Source of the DNA: Steroidobacteraceae bacterium
Lineage (GTDB): Bacteria > Pseudomonadota > Gammaproteobacteria > Steroidobacterales > Steroidobacteraceae
Reading direction: 5' to 3'
NCBI GenBank assembly: GCA_019634915.1
Contig: JAHCAN010000003.1
Coordinates: forward strand, 1 to 64,000
DNA length: 64,000 nt
The notes beneath the pieces were generated by a model. The model saw only the letters and a list, made by a program, of their open reading frames with translations, did no database searches and was not told the DNA's origin. The first letter of the stretch is position 1. Each line of letters begins with the position of its first letter. Of the stretch, positions 1-8,105 are shown piece by piece. Position numbers and translations under genes: made by a program.

Positions 1-599
1 TGCAGATCAAGCCGCTGCTCGCCGGCCTCGGCATCGGCGGCATCGCGATCGCGCTCGCCGTGCAGACCGTGCTCGGCGACCTGTTCGCCTCGCTGTCGAT
101 CACGCTCGACAAGCCGTTCGAGATCGGCGACTCACTGGTCGTCGAGGACGCGTCCGGCACCGTCGAGCGCATCGGCATCAAGAGCACGCGGCTGCGCAGC
201 GTGAACGGCGAGCAGATCATCATCGCCAACGCCGACCTGCTGAAATCGCGCGTGCGCAACTACAAGCGTATGCGCGAACGGCGCTATGTGTTCACGGTCG
301 GCGTCACCTACGAGACCCCGCGCGAGCGGCTGGCGGAGATCCCGTCGATCATCGAGGCGGCGGTGCGCGCGCAGCCGAAGACGCGGTTCGATCGCAGCCA
401 CCTGCTCGGCTTCGGCGAGTCCGCGCTCAATTTCGAGACTGTCTATTTCGTGACCGAGCCCGACTACCTGCTGTTCGCGAACACGCAGCAGGCGATCAAT
501 TTCGCGCTGCTCGAGGAGTTCGCAAAGCGCGACATCGAGTTCGCCTATCCGACGCAGCGGCAGATCAACGAGGAGCGCGTGCTCAGCGCCCCGTCTTGA
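1..599 (+). CDS. MscS-family mechanosensitive ion channel, 3' part (5' end outside window)
   Basis: The reading frame is open from base 3, so the gene is cut by the left edge and the GTG at 60 is not the true start. The first visible residues, GLGIGGIAIALAVQ, match the pore-lining TM3 of MscS channels, which is rich in Gly and Ala. The beta-domain follows (DLFASLSITLDKPFEIGD) and then the mixed alpha/beta cytoplasmic cage. Such inner-membrane channels release osmolytes on hypo-osmotic shock. The end of the gene overlaps the convergent binding-protein gene by 17 bp. The family is certain; which MscS paralogue it is cannot be decided without the N-terminus. Confidence 0.9.
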   Translation, partial: QIKPLLAGLGIGGIAIALAVQTVLGDLFASLSITLDKPFEIGDSLVVEDASGTVERIGIKSTRLRSVNGEQIIIANADLLKSRVRNYKRMRERRYVFTVGVTYETPRERLAEIPSIIEAAVRAQPKTRFDRSHLLGFGESALNFETVYFVTEPDYLLFANTQQAINFALLEEFAKRDIEFAYPTQRQINEERVLSAPS

Positions 600-1677
600 A
601 GCGCGTCCACATGCGCAGCCGTTCGCGCAGGTAGGCGTCGTCCTTCATCGGATCCGGAAAGAGGCGCGTCATCTGCGCCGCCGGCGGGAAGACCAGTGGA
701 TCGTCGCGCAGGGCCGCGGCCAGTGAAGCCCGCGCTGCGGCGTTCGGTGTCGCGAAGCCGGTGGCCGCCGTGATCCGCGCGCCGACCTTCGCGTCGAGGA
801 TATAGTCGATGAACTGATGCGCGGCGCGCACGTGCGGTGCGTCGGCCGGGATCGCCATCAGATCGAACCAGAGCTGCGCGCCTTCGCGGGGAACCGAATA
901 GGCGATCTCGATGCCGCGACCGGCGTTGCGCGCCTGCTCGCGGGCCTGGAACGCATCGCCGCTGCCGGCGAGGGTGAGGCAGACGTCGCCGTTCGGCAGG
1001 TCGGTGAACTGCCGCGTATTCGACAGATAGCGGACATACGGGCGGATCGCGAGCAGCGCTTCGCCGGCGCGCTCGAGATCGTCGAGACGCTCGCTGTTCG
1101 GATCGCGCCCCAGCCAGGCGAGCACGTGCGGCACGACGGCGATCGGCGTGTTGAAGAGCACGACGCCGCAGTCGGCGAAATGCGCGACGATCGCGGGATC
1201 GAACACCATGCTCCAGCTGTCGAGCGGAGCTGCCGGCAAACGCGCGAGAATCGCGTCGCGGTCGTAGGCGAAGCCGTTCGTGCCCCAGACATAGGGCACG
1301 CCGTAGGCATTGTCTGGATCCTGCGGCCGCACGGCCGCGACGATGTCCGGATCGAGGTTCACGAGATTCGGCAGCAGCGACTTGTCGAGCCTGCGCAGCG
1401 CGCCGGCCCGGCTCAGGCGTTCGACGTACGCGGCGCTCGGCACGACCACGTCGTAACCCGAATGCCCGGCGAGCAGTTTCGTTTCGAGCACCTGGTTGGT
1501 GTCGTAGACGCTGTAGTTGACCTTGATGCCGTAGCGCGCTTCGAATTCCGCCAGCGTGTCGTCGGCGACATAGCCGGGCCAGCTGTATACGTTGACGACA
1601 GGGCTCTCGCTGCGCTGGCACGCCGAGAGGCCGGTGAGGGTCGCGGCGAGCAGCACGGCGAGCGGGGCGCCGCGCAT
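583..1677 (-). CDS. Extracellular solute-binding lipoprotein, spermidine/putrescine (PotD/PotF) type
   Basis: This 364-residue periplasmic binding protein should deliver polyamine-like ligands to an ABC permease. A signal peptide ends in the lipobox LSAC (Cys about 20), so it is probably a lipoprotein. The start of the mature protein, NVYSWPGYVADDTLAEFE, is typical of the PotD/PotF family, as is the YGVPYVWGTNG stretch near residue 130. The gene starts 4 bp after pyrD on the same strand, so the two are probably co-transcribed. No ABC ATPase or permease gene lies in the window, so the transporter partner must be encoded elsewhere. The ligand (spermidine, putrescine or other) cannot be read from the sequence. 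Confidence 0.85.
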   Translation of the reverse strand: MRGAPLAVLLAATLTGLSACQRSESPVVNVYSWPGYVADDTLAEFEARYGIKVNYSVYDTNQVLETKLLAGHSGYDVVVPSAAYVERLSRAGALRRLDKSLLPNLVNLDPDIVAAVRPQDPDNAYGVPYVWGTNGFAYDRDAILARLPAAPLDSWSMVFDPAIVAHFADCGVVLFNTPIAVVPHVLAWLGRDPNSERLDDLERAGEALLAIRPYVRYLSNTRQFTDLPNGDVCLTLAGSGDAFQAREQARNAGRGIEIAYSVPREGAQLWFDLMAIPADAPHVRAAHQFIDYILDAKVGARITAATGFATPNAAARASLAAALRDDPLVFPPAAQMTRLFPDPMKDDAYLRERLRMWTRFKTGR

Positions 1678-1681
1678 GGAC

Positions 1682-2674
1682 TCAGCCGCCCGCGCAGGCC
1701 GTGTCCGGCGAGTCCCTGCCGATGCGCAGCGAGCCGGTGAGCTCGCCGACCGAGCGCAGGCCGCGCGCGCGCAGGTAGTCGGCGATGCCGGCGTTCACCT
1801 TCTTGCAGACCATCGGATCGTAGAAGAGCGCGGTACCGATGCCGACCGCGGTGGCGCCGGCGATCAGGAACTCGATTGCGTCGCGCGCGCTGACGATGCC
1901 GCCCTGGCCGATGATCGGCACGCGGTGACGGGCCGCGACCTCGTGGACCTCGCGGACCTTGAGCAGCGCGATCGGCTTGATCGCCGGTCCCGACAGCCCG
2001 CCCTGCACGTTGCCGAGCCAGGGGCGGCGCGCGTCGGCGTCGATCGCCATGCCCATCACGGTATTGATCACCGCGAACGCGTCGGTGCCGGCCTCGATGC
2101 AGCGGCGCGCGTTCTCGCGGATGTCGGTCTGGTTGGGCGAGAGCTTGGTGATCAGCGGCTTGCGGGTCACCGCGCGGCAGGCCGCGACCACGCGCGCCGA
2201 CATCTCGGGCGAGTTGCCGAACACGACGCCACCTTCCTTGACGTTCGGGCAGGAGATGTTGATCTCGATTGCGTCGATCGGCGAATCGTCGAAGCGGCGC
2301 GTGACCTCGACGTACTCGTCGACGGTCGAGCCCGAGACATTGGCGATGAAGCGCGTCTCGGTGAAGTCGAGTCCGGGCAGGATCTTCGTAACGACATGGT
2401 CGACGCCGGGATTCTGCAGGCCGATCGCGTTCAGCATGCCCATCGGCGTCTCGTAGACCCGGTGCGGCGGGTTGCCGAGGCGCGGCTTGCCGGTGGTGCC
2501 CTTCAGCACGATCGCGCCGGCGTCGGCATTCGAGAAACCCTCGACCCGCGTGTACTCCTCGCCGAAGCCCACGCAGCCCGAGAGCAGCACGACCGGCGAG
2601 GCGAACCGCAGGCCGCAGAACTCGAGCGCGAGGGAATCGGGGAGCACTTCGGGGACGGCCGGCATCGCGCTCAT
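1682..2674 (-). CDS. pyrD: Dihydroorotate dehydrogenase, class 1B-like catalytic subunit
   Basis: It oxidises dihydroorotate to orotate in de novo pyrimidine synthesis using FMN. At about 330 residues it has the length of soluble class 1 enzymes and no N-terminal membrane helix. The active-site segment INISCPNVKEGG carries the Cys base of class 1 enzymes; class 2 enzymes use Ser. The NVK(E/H)GG context resembles class 1B, which normally pairs with an FeS/FAD subunit (PyrK), and no pyrK is in view. There are two candidate starts: ATG at 2674, or ATG at 2665, which sits exactly 7 nt after a perfect TATAAT (2673-2678) and would be leaderless. The gene is divergent from trmL. Confidence 0.88.
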   Translation of the reverse strand: MSAMPAVPEVLPDSLALEFCGLRFASPVVLLSGCVGFGEEYTRVEGFSNADAGAIVLKGTTGKPRLGNPPHRVYETPMGMLNAIGLQNPGVDHVVTKILPGLDFTETRFIANVSGSTVDEYVEVTRRFDDSPIDAIEINISCPNVKEGGVVFGNSPEMSARVVAACRAVTRKPLITKLSPNQTDIRENARRCIEAGTDAFAVINTVMGMAIDADARRPWLGNVQGGLSGPAIKPIALLKVREVHEVAARHRVPIIGQGGIVSARDAIEFLIAGATAVGIGTALFYDPMVCKKVNAGIADYLRARGLRSVGELTGSLRIGRDSPDTACAGG

Positions 2675-2678
2675 TATA
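2673..2678 (-). promoter_or_regulatory. Perfect -10 hexamer abutting pyrD start
   Basis: TATAAT on the minus strand. The ATG at 2674 overlaps it, while the next in-frame ATG (2665) lies 7 nt downstream, the expected -10 to transcription-start distance. This favours a leaderless mRNA starting at 2665. No convincing -35 is visible in the GC-rich upstream DNA. Confidence 0.55.
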
Positions 2679-2744
2679 GCCCGCGGCGGGGCCGGCACCG
2701 CGCGCCACTGTCCGTCGCGGGCGGCAGGCCCTAAGCTCGGCACG

Positions 2745-3200
2745 ATGTTCCACGTCGTGCTGCACGAGCCGGAGATTCCGCCGAACACCGGCAACATCAT
2801 CCGCCTGTGCGCGAACACCGGCGCCGCGTTGCACCTGGTGCGCCCGCTCGGCTTCACGCTCGACAAGCGCTCGCTGCGCCGCGCCGGGCTCGACTACGAC
2901 GATCTCGCGACCGTCAGCGTGCACGCCGATCTCGACGCCTGCCGCGCGGCGCTCGATGGCGCGCGCTGGTTCGCGATCGAGACCGGCGGCACGCGCGCGC
3001 ACAGCGAGGCGGCGTTCCGCGCCGGTGACGCATTGCTGTTCGGCTCGGAGCGCACCGGATTGCCGGCGGCCGTGCTCGGGTCGCTGCCGGCCGGGCGGCA
3101 TCTGTCGCTGCCGATGCGTCCCGGCAACCGCAGCCTCAATCTCGCCAACGCCGTCGCGGTCGTCGTCTATGAGGCCTGGAGGCAGTGCGGTTATGCCTGA
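2745..3200 (+). CDS. trmL: tRNA (cytidine/uridine-34-2'-O)-methyltransferase TrmL
   Basis: A 151-residue SPOUT-class methyltransferase that 2'-O-methylates the wobble base of tRNA-Leu isoacceptors. Family hallmarks are visible: the N-terminal EPEIPPNTGNIIRLCANTG, the central FGSERTGLP, and the C-terminal knot segment RSLNLANAVAVVVYEAWRQ. The ATG at 2745 begins the conserved MFHVVLHEPEIPPN. A much longer upstream extension of the frame has no family similarity and overlaps pyrD, so it was rejected. A TAAGCT hexamer ends 7 nt before this ATG. The stop overlaps the start of the symporter gene by 8 bp. Confidence 0.95.
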   Translation: MFHVVLHEPEIPPNTGNIIRLCANTGAALHLVRPLGFTLDKRSLRRAGLDYDDLATVSVHADLDACRAALDGARWFAIETGGTRAHSEAAFRAGDALLFGSERTGLPAAVLGSLPAGRHLSLPMRPGNRSLNLANAVAVVVYEAWRQCGYA

Positions 3201-4446
3201 GGCACGCACCAACGGCGCGTGGATCGTGCTGGCGCTCGTCGCCGGCATGGCGATCGGCATCGCGGTGGCCGCGTCCGGCGCCGCGACGCCCGCCGCGGCG
3301 ATCGGGACGCTCGAACCGATCGGCACCGTGTGGCTCAACGCACTGCGGATGACCGTGATTCCGCTGGTCGTCTCGCTGCTGGTCGCGGGCATCGCCTCGG
3401 CGGCCCGGACCGCGGCCAGCGGGCGCATCGCGGGCCGCGCGATCATGCTGTTCGTCGCCGGCTACGTCGCCTCGGTCGCGATCGGCGCCGCGTTCGTCCA
3501 GGGTTCGTTCGCGCTCTGGCCGCTCGACGACACCGTGCGCGCCGCGCTGCGCGCCGGTGCCGGGGTCCAGCACGTGCCGCCGTCGTCGATGCCGCCGCTC
3601 GGCGAGTGGCTCACCACGATCGTGCCGGTCAATCCGTTCGCGAGCGCGGCGGCGGGCGCGATGCTGCCGCTGGTCGTGTTCGCGCTGTTCTTCGGCTTCG
3701 CGGTCGCGCATCTGCCGGATGCGCAGCGCCTTGCGCTGACCGGCTTCTTCGAGGCGCTCGCCGAGACGATGCTCGTGATCGTGCACTGGGTGCTGTGGGC
3801 CGCGCCGCTCGGCGTGTTCGTGCTCGCGCTCGGCGTCGGACTGCGCGGCGGTCTCGGCGCCGCCGGCGGCATCCTGCACTACGTGCTGCTGCTGTGCGCG
3901 GTGAGCCTGCTGCTGACGCTCGCCACTTATCCGTGCGCGATCTGGGCCGGTCGCGTGGCGCTCGCACGCTTCGCGCGCGGCGTCGCGCCCGCGCAGGCAG
4001 TGGCGTTCAGCACGCAGTCCTCGCTCGCATCGCTGCCGGCGATGCTGACCGGCGCGCGCGAGACGCTCGGCGTGTCGGCACGCGTCAGCTCGATCGTGCT
4101 GCCGCTCGCGGTGACCCTGTTCCGGGTCAGCAGTCCTGCCGTGAACCTCGCGGTCGTGCTGTTCGTCGCGCATGTCTACGCGGTTCCGGTCGGGCCCGGC
4201 GTGCTCGCGGCCGGCATGATCGTCGCGCTGGTCAACAGCCTGAGCTCGGCGGGGCTGCCCGGCCAGACCTCTTTCTTCACCGGCACCGTGCCGGTCGCGC
4301 TCGCGATGGGCATGCCGCTCGAGCTGCTCGCGCTGCTGCTCGCGGTGGATGTCGTGCCCGACATCTTCCGCACGCTCGCGAACGTGACGGCCGACGTCGC
4401 GGTCGCGTCGATCGTCGAGCGCATGGAGGGCGGCGCGCCGGGCTGA
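3193..4446 (+). CDS. Dicarboxylate/amino acid:cation symporter (DAACS family)
   Basis: A 417-residue secondary transporter of the GltP/DctA fold. Hydrophobic helices run through the protein, with the family's serine-rich re-entrant motif (FSTQSSLASLPAML, about residue 272) and a second hairpin region rich in Ser, Gly and Pro (NSLSSAGLPGQTSFF, about residue 350). It should import acidic amino acids or C4-dicarboxylates with Na+ or H+; the substrate is undetermined. The start overlaps trmL by 8 bp, so translation is probably coupled. The sequence is unusually Ala-rich relative to E. coli homologues, fitting the GC-rich genome. Confidence 0.88.
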   Translation: MPEARTNGAWIVLALVAGMAIGIAVAASGAATPAAAIGTLEPIGTVWLNALRMTVIPLVVSLLVAGIASAARTAASGRIAGRAIMLFVAGYVASVAIGAAFVQGSFALWPLDDTVRAALRAGAGVQHVPPSSMPPLGEWLTTIVPVNPFASAAAGAMLPLVVFALFFGFAVAHLPDAQRLALTGFFEALAETMLVIVHWVLWAAPLGVFVLALGVGLRGGLGAAGGILHYVLLLCAVSLLLTLATYPCAIWAGRVALARFARGVAPAQAVAFSTQSSLASLPAMLTGARETLGVSARVSSIVLPLAVTLFRVSSPAVNLAVVLFVAHVYAVPVGPGVLAAGMIVALVNSLSSAGLPGQTSFFTGTVPVALAMGMPLELLALLLAVDVVPDIFRTLANVTADVAVASIVERMEGGAPG

Positions 4447-4462
4447 GCGCGGCCTGCGACCG

Positions 4463-5485
4463 TCAGCCGTCGAACTCGGCGCGCACCGGCCGCGACATCA
4501 GCTCGCGCACCACCTCGATCGCCGGCACGCCGTCGTACAGCGTGCGGTGGATGCCCTCGACGATCGGCATCGAAACGGCCTCGCGCCGCGCGACCGCCAG
4601 CACCGCGCGCGCGGCCGGATAGCCCTCGACGACCTGGCCGATCTCGTGCAGCGCCTCCTGCGGCGCCGCGCCGCCGGCGAGCAGCAAACCGAAGCGGCGA
4701 TTGCGCGACTGGTCATCGGTGCAGGTGAGGACGAGGTCGCCGAGGCCGGCGAGGCCCATGAACGTTTCGCTGCGCGCGCCGAGCGCGACGCCGAGGCGCG
4801 TCATCTCGGCAAGCCCGCGCGTGATCAGCGCGATGCGCGAGTTCGCGCCGAAGCCGAGGCCGTCCGACAGCCCCGCGCCGACGGCCAGCACGTTCTTGAC
4901 GGCGCCGCCGGTTTCGACGCCGACGATGTCGGTCGAGGTGTAGGCGCGAAACGTCGCCGACGAGATCGCCTCGGCGAGCGTCTTCGCATAGCCCTCATCG
5001 GGCGAGGCGACCGTCATCGCGGTCGGCAGGCCCGCGCCGACTTCACGCGCGAAGGTCGGCCCCGACAGCACCGCGACGCTGGCGCGCGTGCCGGCGACTT
5101 CGCGCGCGACCTGGTGCGGCAGCAGCCCGCTGCCCTGCTCGAAGCCCTTGGTCGCCCAGGCGATGCCCGTGCCGGCGTCGGCGAGGCGTGCGACGTCGGT
5201 CAGCAGCGCGCGAAACGCGTGGCTCGGGACTACGATCACGGCGTTCTGCGCGCCGCGCAGTGCGCTCGCGAGCTCGGGCTCGACCATCAGCGAGTCGGGG
5301 AACGGCGCGTCGGGCAGGTAGCGGGCGTTGCGTCGCGCGCGGTCCATCGTCGCGAGCGCCGCGCGGTCGCGGCTCCAGAGGCGCACCATGTGCCCGGCAC
5401 GCGCGAACTGGATCGCGAGCGCCGTCCCCCAGGAGCCCGCGCCGAGCACGGCGACCGGCGCGTGCGGCACGCTGGCCGCGCTCAT
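4463..5485 (-). CDS. gpsA: Glycerol-3-phosphate dehydrogenase [NAD(P)+]
   Basis: It reduces dihydroxyacetone phosphate to sn-glycerol-3-phosphate, the backbone for phospholipid synthesis. At 340 residues it has normal length. The Rossmann motif VLGAGSWGTALA is at residues 13-24 and the catalytic-lysine region is GGAVKNVLAVGAGL near residue 195. It is the last gene of a minus-strand operon rhodanese-grxC-secB-gpsA, the same order as yibN-grxC-secB-gpsA in E. coli. Only 1 nt separates the secB stop from this ATG. Confidence 0.97.
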   Translation of the reverse strand: MSAASVPHAPVAVLGAGSWGTALAIQFARAGHMVRLWSRDRAALATMDRARRNARYLPDAPFPDSLMVEPELASALRGAQNAVIVVPSHAFRALLTDVARLADAGTGIAWATKGFEQGSGLLPHQVAREVAGTRASVAVLSGPTFAREVGAGLPTAMTVASPDEGYAKTLAEAISSATFRAYTSTDIVGVETGGAVKNVLAVGAGLSDGLGFGANSRIALITRGLAEMTRLGVALGARSETFMGLAGLGDLVLTCTDDQSRNRRFGLLLAGGAAPQEALHEIGQVVEGYPAARAVLAVARREAVSMPIVEGIHRTLYDGVPAIEVVRELMSRPVRAEFDG

Positions 5486-5486
5486 G

Positions 5487-5957
5487 TCAGTTCTTCGTCG
5501 CGTTCTGGCCGTCGGCCAGCGAGCGCGCGTACAGCGCGTCGAAGTTCACCGGTGGCAGCAGGAACTGCGGGAAACCGCCCTGCATCACCAGGTGCGAGAT
5601 CGCCGCGCGCGCGTAAGGGAACAGCGTGCCCGGGCAGATCGTGGTCAGCGCGCGCTTGGTGTCGTCGTCGGAGAGGTTCCGCATCAGGAACGCGCCGGCC
5701 TGTTTCACTTCGACCAGGAAGGCGGTCTGCTCGCCCTGCTTTGCCGACACCGTGACGGTCAGCAGCACTTCACGCAGGTCCTCGCCGAGCGTCGAGAACG
5801 AGGTGTTGATGTCGAGGTTGATCTGCGGATTCCAGCCCGACTCGACCCGCGGACCCTGCGGCGCTTCGAACGAGCAGTCTTTCAGGTAGACGACCTGCAG
5901 CGCGAGCTGCGGCCCGGTGGCTTCCGCCGGCGTCGTGCCGGCTGTCTCTGTGCTCAC
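5487..5957 (-). CDS. secB: Protein-export chaperone SecB
   Basis: A 156-residue cytosolic homotetrameric chaperone that holds preproteins unfolded and hands them to SecA. The sequence shows the SecB core (LQVVYLKDCSFEAPQ, PQINLDINT, FLVEVKQAGAF) and the C-terminal FPYARAAISHLVMQGGFPQ. Residues before about 12 are variable, as usual. The start is a GTG whose last bases overlap the grxC stop (GTGA), indicating coupling. No zinc-binding C-terminal cysteines are present, as in E. coli SecB. Confidence 0.97.
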   Translation of the reverse strand: MSTETAGTTPAEATGPQLALQVVYLKDCSFEAPQGPRVESGWNPQINLDINTSFSTLGEDLREVLLTVTVSAKQGEQTAFLVEVKQAGAFLMRNLSDDDTKRALTTICPGTLFPYARAAISHLVMQGGFPQFLLPPVNFDALYARSLADGQNATKN

Positions 5958-6220
5958 GATGATCTCCCGAGTAGCGGATCGAGTTGGCCTGCGGCGTCGA
6001 GCGCGTGCAGATCGTCCGATCCGCCGACGTGCCGCTCGCCGATGAAAATCTGCGGAACCGTGCGCCGACCGCTGCGGTTCATCATCTCCTGCCGGCCGCC
6101 GGGGGCGGCCTCGACGTCGATTTCCTCGAACTGGACGCCCTTGGCGGCGAACAGATTACGCGCGCGCGCGCAGTAGGGACACCAGCTCGTGGCGTACATG
6201 ACGACCCGCGGCGCCGTCAT
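5954..6220 (-). CDS. grxC: Glutaredoxin 3
   Basis: An 88-residue dithiol glutaredoxin that reduces disulfides with glutathione. The active site CPYC is at residues 14-17, followed by the cis-Pro TVPQIFI and the glutathione-binding GGSDDLHAL, all canonical. The start ATG overlaps the upstream rhodanese stop (ATGA) and the stop overlaps the secB GTG, so the gene is embedded in a tightly coupled operon. The cysteine pair is intact and the length is standard. Confidence 0.96.
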   Translation of the reverse strand: MTAPRVVMYATSWCPYCARARNLFAAKGVQFEEIDVEAAPGGRQEMMNRSGRRTVPQIFIGERHVGGSDDLHALDAAGQLDPLLGRSS

Positions 6221-6645
6221 TTCGTGTCTTTCGTGACCGGCAGGTTCTCGGCGCGCCAGGCAGCGATGCCGCCGCGCAGGTTGACGACCTTCGTGAAGCC
6301 CTGTGCGGCGAGCTGGCGCGCGGCCGACGCGCCGAGCGAGCCGGTCTCGCAATAGACGACGATCGGCTTCTCGACATGCTTGGCGAGGTGCTCGCGGGCC
6401 TTCAGGATCAGCTCCGAGGCCATGTGCCGCGCACCGCCGATATGCCCCGCCGCGAACTGCTCGGGCGTGCGGATGTCGAGCAGCAGCGCGCGCTGGTTCA
6501 TCAGGCTGATCGCCTCCTGCGGCGAGACGGCGGCGAAGGCCTGCGTGCGGGCGCGCAGCTCCCAGGCAATCACGAGCAGCACCGCGAGCACCGTCGTGCC
6601 GACGAGCCACGGGTGACGGGAAGCGTATTCGAGCAGTCGCTCCAT
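6217..6645 (-). CDS. Membrane-anchored rhodanese-like sulfurtransferase (YibN type)
   Basis: A 142-residue protein with one N-terminal membrane helix (about residues 12-28) and a single rhodanese domain. The active-site loop YCETGSLGASAARQL has Cys near residue 99, so sulfurtransferase chemistry is possible; the LDIRTPEQFAAGHIGGA segment is typical of the fold. Position at the head of the grxC-secB-gpsA operon matches E. coli yibN. Its biochemical role is unproven in the family. A consensus TATAAT 30 nt upstream on this strand (6675-6680) and a GAGG 10 nt before ATG give it a conventional leader. Confidence 0.9.
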   Translation of the reverse strand: MERLLEYASRHPWLVGTTVLAVLLVIAWELRARTQAFAAVSPQEAISLMNQRALLLDIRTPEQFAAGHIGGARHMASELILKAREHLAKHVEKPIVVYCETGSLGASAARQLAAQGFTKVVNLRGGIAAWRAENLPVTKDTK

Positions 6646-6674
6646 GAGCCGGGAACCTCGGAAAAGGGGCGCGA

Positions 6675-6680
6675 ATTATA
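6675..6680 (-). promoter_or_regulatory. -10 element for the rhodanese-grxC-secB-gpsA operon
   Basis: A perfect TATAAT on the minus strand, 29 nt before the first start codon of the operon, in the 63-bp divergent spacer shared with envC. No good -35 is apparent at 16-18 nt spacing. On the other strand, TAGACT (6696-6701) ends 7 nt before the envC ATG. Confidence 0.6.
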
Positions 6681-6708
6681 GCGGGCGCGCTACGCTAGAC
6701 TACCCCGG

Positions 6709-7890
6709 ATGTCATTGCTGCGGTGTGTCCGGATCCTTGGCCTCGTATTGCTCGTGTCGCACGCCGGCGTCCTCGCCGGCAGCGCCGTCGCCCGGGGCCA
6801 GGCGAAGGATGCCGCACGGGCCGAGGCCGACCTGAAGGCGGTCAAGGCCGAAATCGCGAAGATTGCGGCCCAGGCGAAGCGCGATACGGTCGACCGCAAC
6901 AAGCTCACCCGCGACCTGCGCGCGGCCGAGGTCTCGGTGGCCGAAGCCCGCGGTGAGCTCACGCGGCTGCGGGGCGAGCGCGGCGAGCGCACGGCGCGCC
7001 GCGCCGCGCTGGCGCGCGAGAAGGCCGATCACGAGGCCGCGCTCGCCGCGGAGCAGCGCGCGCTCGCCGGCGAGCTGCGCGGTGCCTACGTGATCGGCCG
7101 CGAAGAGCCGCTGAAGCTGCTGCTGAACCAGGAGGATCCCGCGCGCGCCGGGCGCATGTTCGCGTACTACAGCTACTTCGGCCGCGCCCGCGCTGGGCGC
7201 ATCACGCGCATCGCGGCGCACGTCGGGGAGATCGCGGCGCTCGATGCGAAGCTGCAGGCCGAAGAGGAGCGGCTGGCCGCGCTCGAGGACCGGCAGAAAT
7301 CGGAGCTCGCGCGGCTCGAGGCGGCGCGCGCCGGGCGTGGCAAGGCGCTCGCGGCGCTCGAGTCGGCGGCGAAATCCCGCCAGGCTTCGCTCGCGCAGCT
7401 GCGCTCGCAGCAGGCGGGGCTCGAGAAGCTCGTGCGCGAGCTGCGCCGCGCGCTCGAGCGCCATCCGGTCGACGCGAGCTCGGCATTCGGCAAGCTGCGC
7501 GGCAAGCTCGCGTGGCCGTCGGCCGGCAAGATCGTCGCGACCTACGGTGCGCCGCGCGCCGGTGCGATCAAGTGGGACGGCATGATGATCGCGGCCGAGC
7601 GCGGCGCACCGGTGCGCAGCATCGCGAGCGGCCGCATCGCCTACGCCGACTGGCTGCCGGGGCTCGGCCTGATCGTGATCGTCGATCACGGCGGCGGTTA
7701 CCTGAGCCTCTACGGCCACAACGACCAGCTCTACAAGGCAGTCGGCGAGCGCGTCGCGCCCGGTGACACGATCGCGGCCGTCGGCGACAGCGGCGGGCGC
7801 AGCCGGCCCGAGCTCTACTTCGAGATCCGCCGCGCCGGGCGGCCGATCGACCCGCGGCCCTGGTTCAACCGGTCCGCGCCGCCGCCCTGA
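6709..7890 (+). CDS. envC: Murein hydrolase activator EnvC
   Basis: A 393-residue periplasmic protein that activates AmiA/AmiB amidases at the septum through FtsEX. There is a signal peptide (LVLLVSHAGVLAGSAVARG), a long Arg/Glu/Ala coiled coil (about residues 25-255) and a C-terminal LytM/M23 fold (about 275-390). The LytM zinc ligands are absent: the usual HxxxD region reads AIKWDGMMI and the HxH motif is replaced by RPELYFE. It is therefore a regulator rather than an enzyme, exactly as in EnvC. It is divergent from the rhodanese operon and upstream of ctpA, a neighbourhood known in many proteobacteria. Confidence 0.93.
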   Translation: MSLLRCVRILGLVLLVSHAGVLAGSAVARGQAKDAARAEADLKAVKAEIAKIAAQAKRDTVDRNKLTRDLRAAEVSVAEARGELTRLRGERGERTARRAALAREKADHEAALAAEQRALAGELRGAYVIGREEPLKLLLNQEDPARAGRMFAYYSYFGRARAGRITRIAAHVGEIAALDAKLQAEEERLAALEDRQKSELARLEAARAGRGKALAALESAAKSRQASLAQLRSQQAGLEKLVRELRRALERHPVDASSAFGKLRGKLAWPSAGKIVATYGAPRAGAIKWDGMMIAAERGAPVRSIASGRIAYADWLPGLGLIVIVDHGGGYLSLYGHNDQLYKAVGERVAPGDTIAAVGDSGGRSRPELYFEIRRAGRPIDPRPWFNRSAPPP

Positions 7891-7891
7891 C

Positions 7892-7914
7892 GGATCCGCT
7901 GCCGTGGCGGACCC
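7892..7914 (+). terminator. Possible hairpin terminator after envC
   Basis: An 8-bp stem with one mismatch (GGATCCGC / GCGGACCC) directly after the envC stop. There is no U-tract, so at best it is a weak or Rho-assisted terminator. Confidence 0.3.
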
Positions 7915-8105
7915 GCAGCGCGCCGGTCGCGCACGCGTGACGCGGCTCACACAATTACGGCCGATCGCCACCGATTTGCGGCTGCCCGCGCGCCACCGTG
8001 CTCGTTCACACTCGACATGCTCCGGTGAGCGGGCGAAACGCCAACTCGATCAACGTCTTGCCGGCACCGGCATGCGATGGTCCGCCGGCGCCAGGAGGAA
8101 AACGG

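Noticed and set aside
2472-2744. N-terminal extension of the TrmL frame
   Set aside because: It overlaps pyrD, lacks family similarity, and the conserved protein begins at ATG 2745.
1413-3446. Long minus-strand open frames over pyrD, trmL and similar ones over the atp operon, glmU and rimO
   Set aside because: They are shadow frames of a GC-rich genome: Arg/Ala/Pro-rich, with no domain similarity, and fully antisense to or out of frame with well-recognised genes.
7892-7914. Strong intrinsic terminator after envC
   Set aside because: Only a mismatched 8-bp stem without a U-tract; retained as a low-confidence feature, not as a finding.
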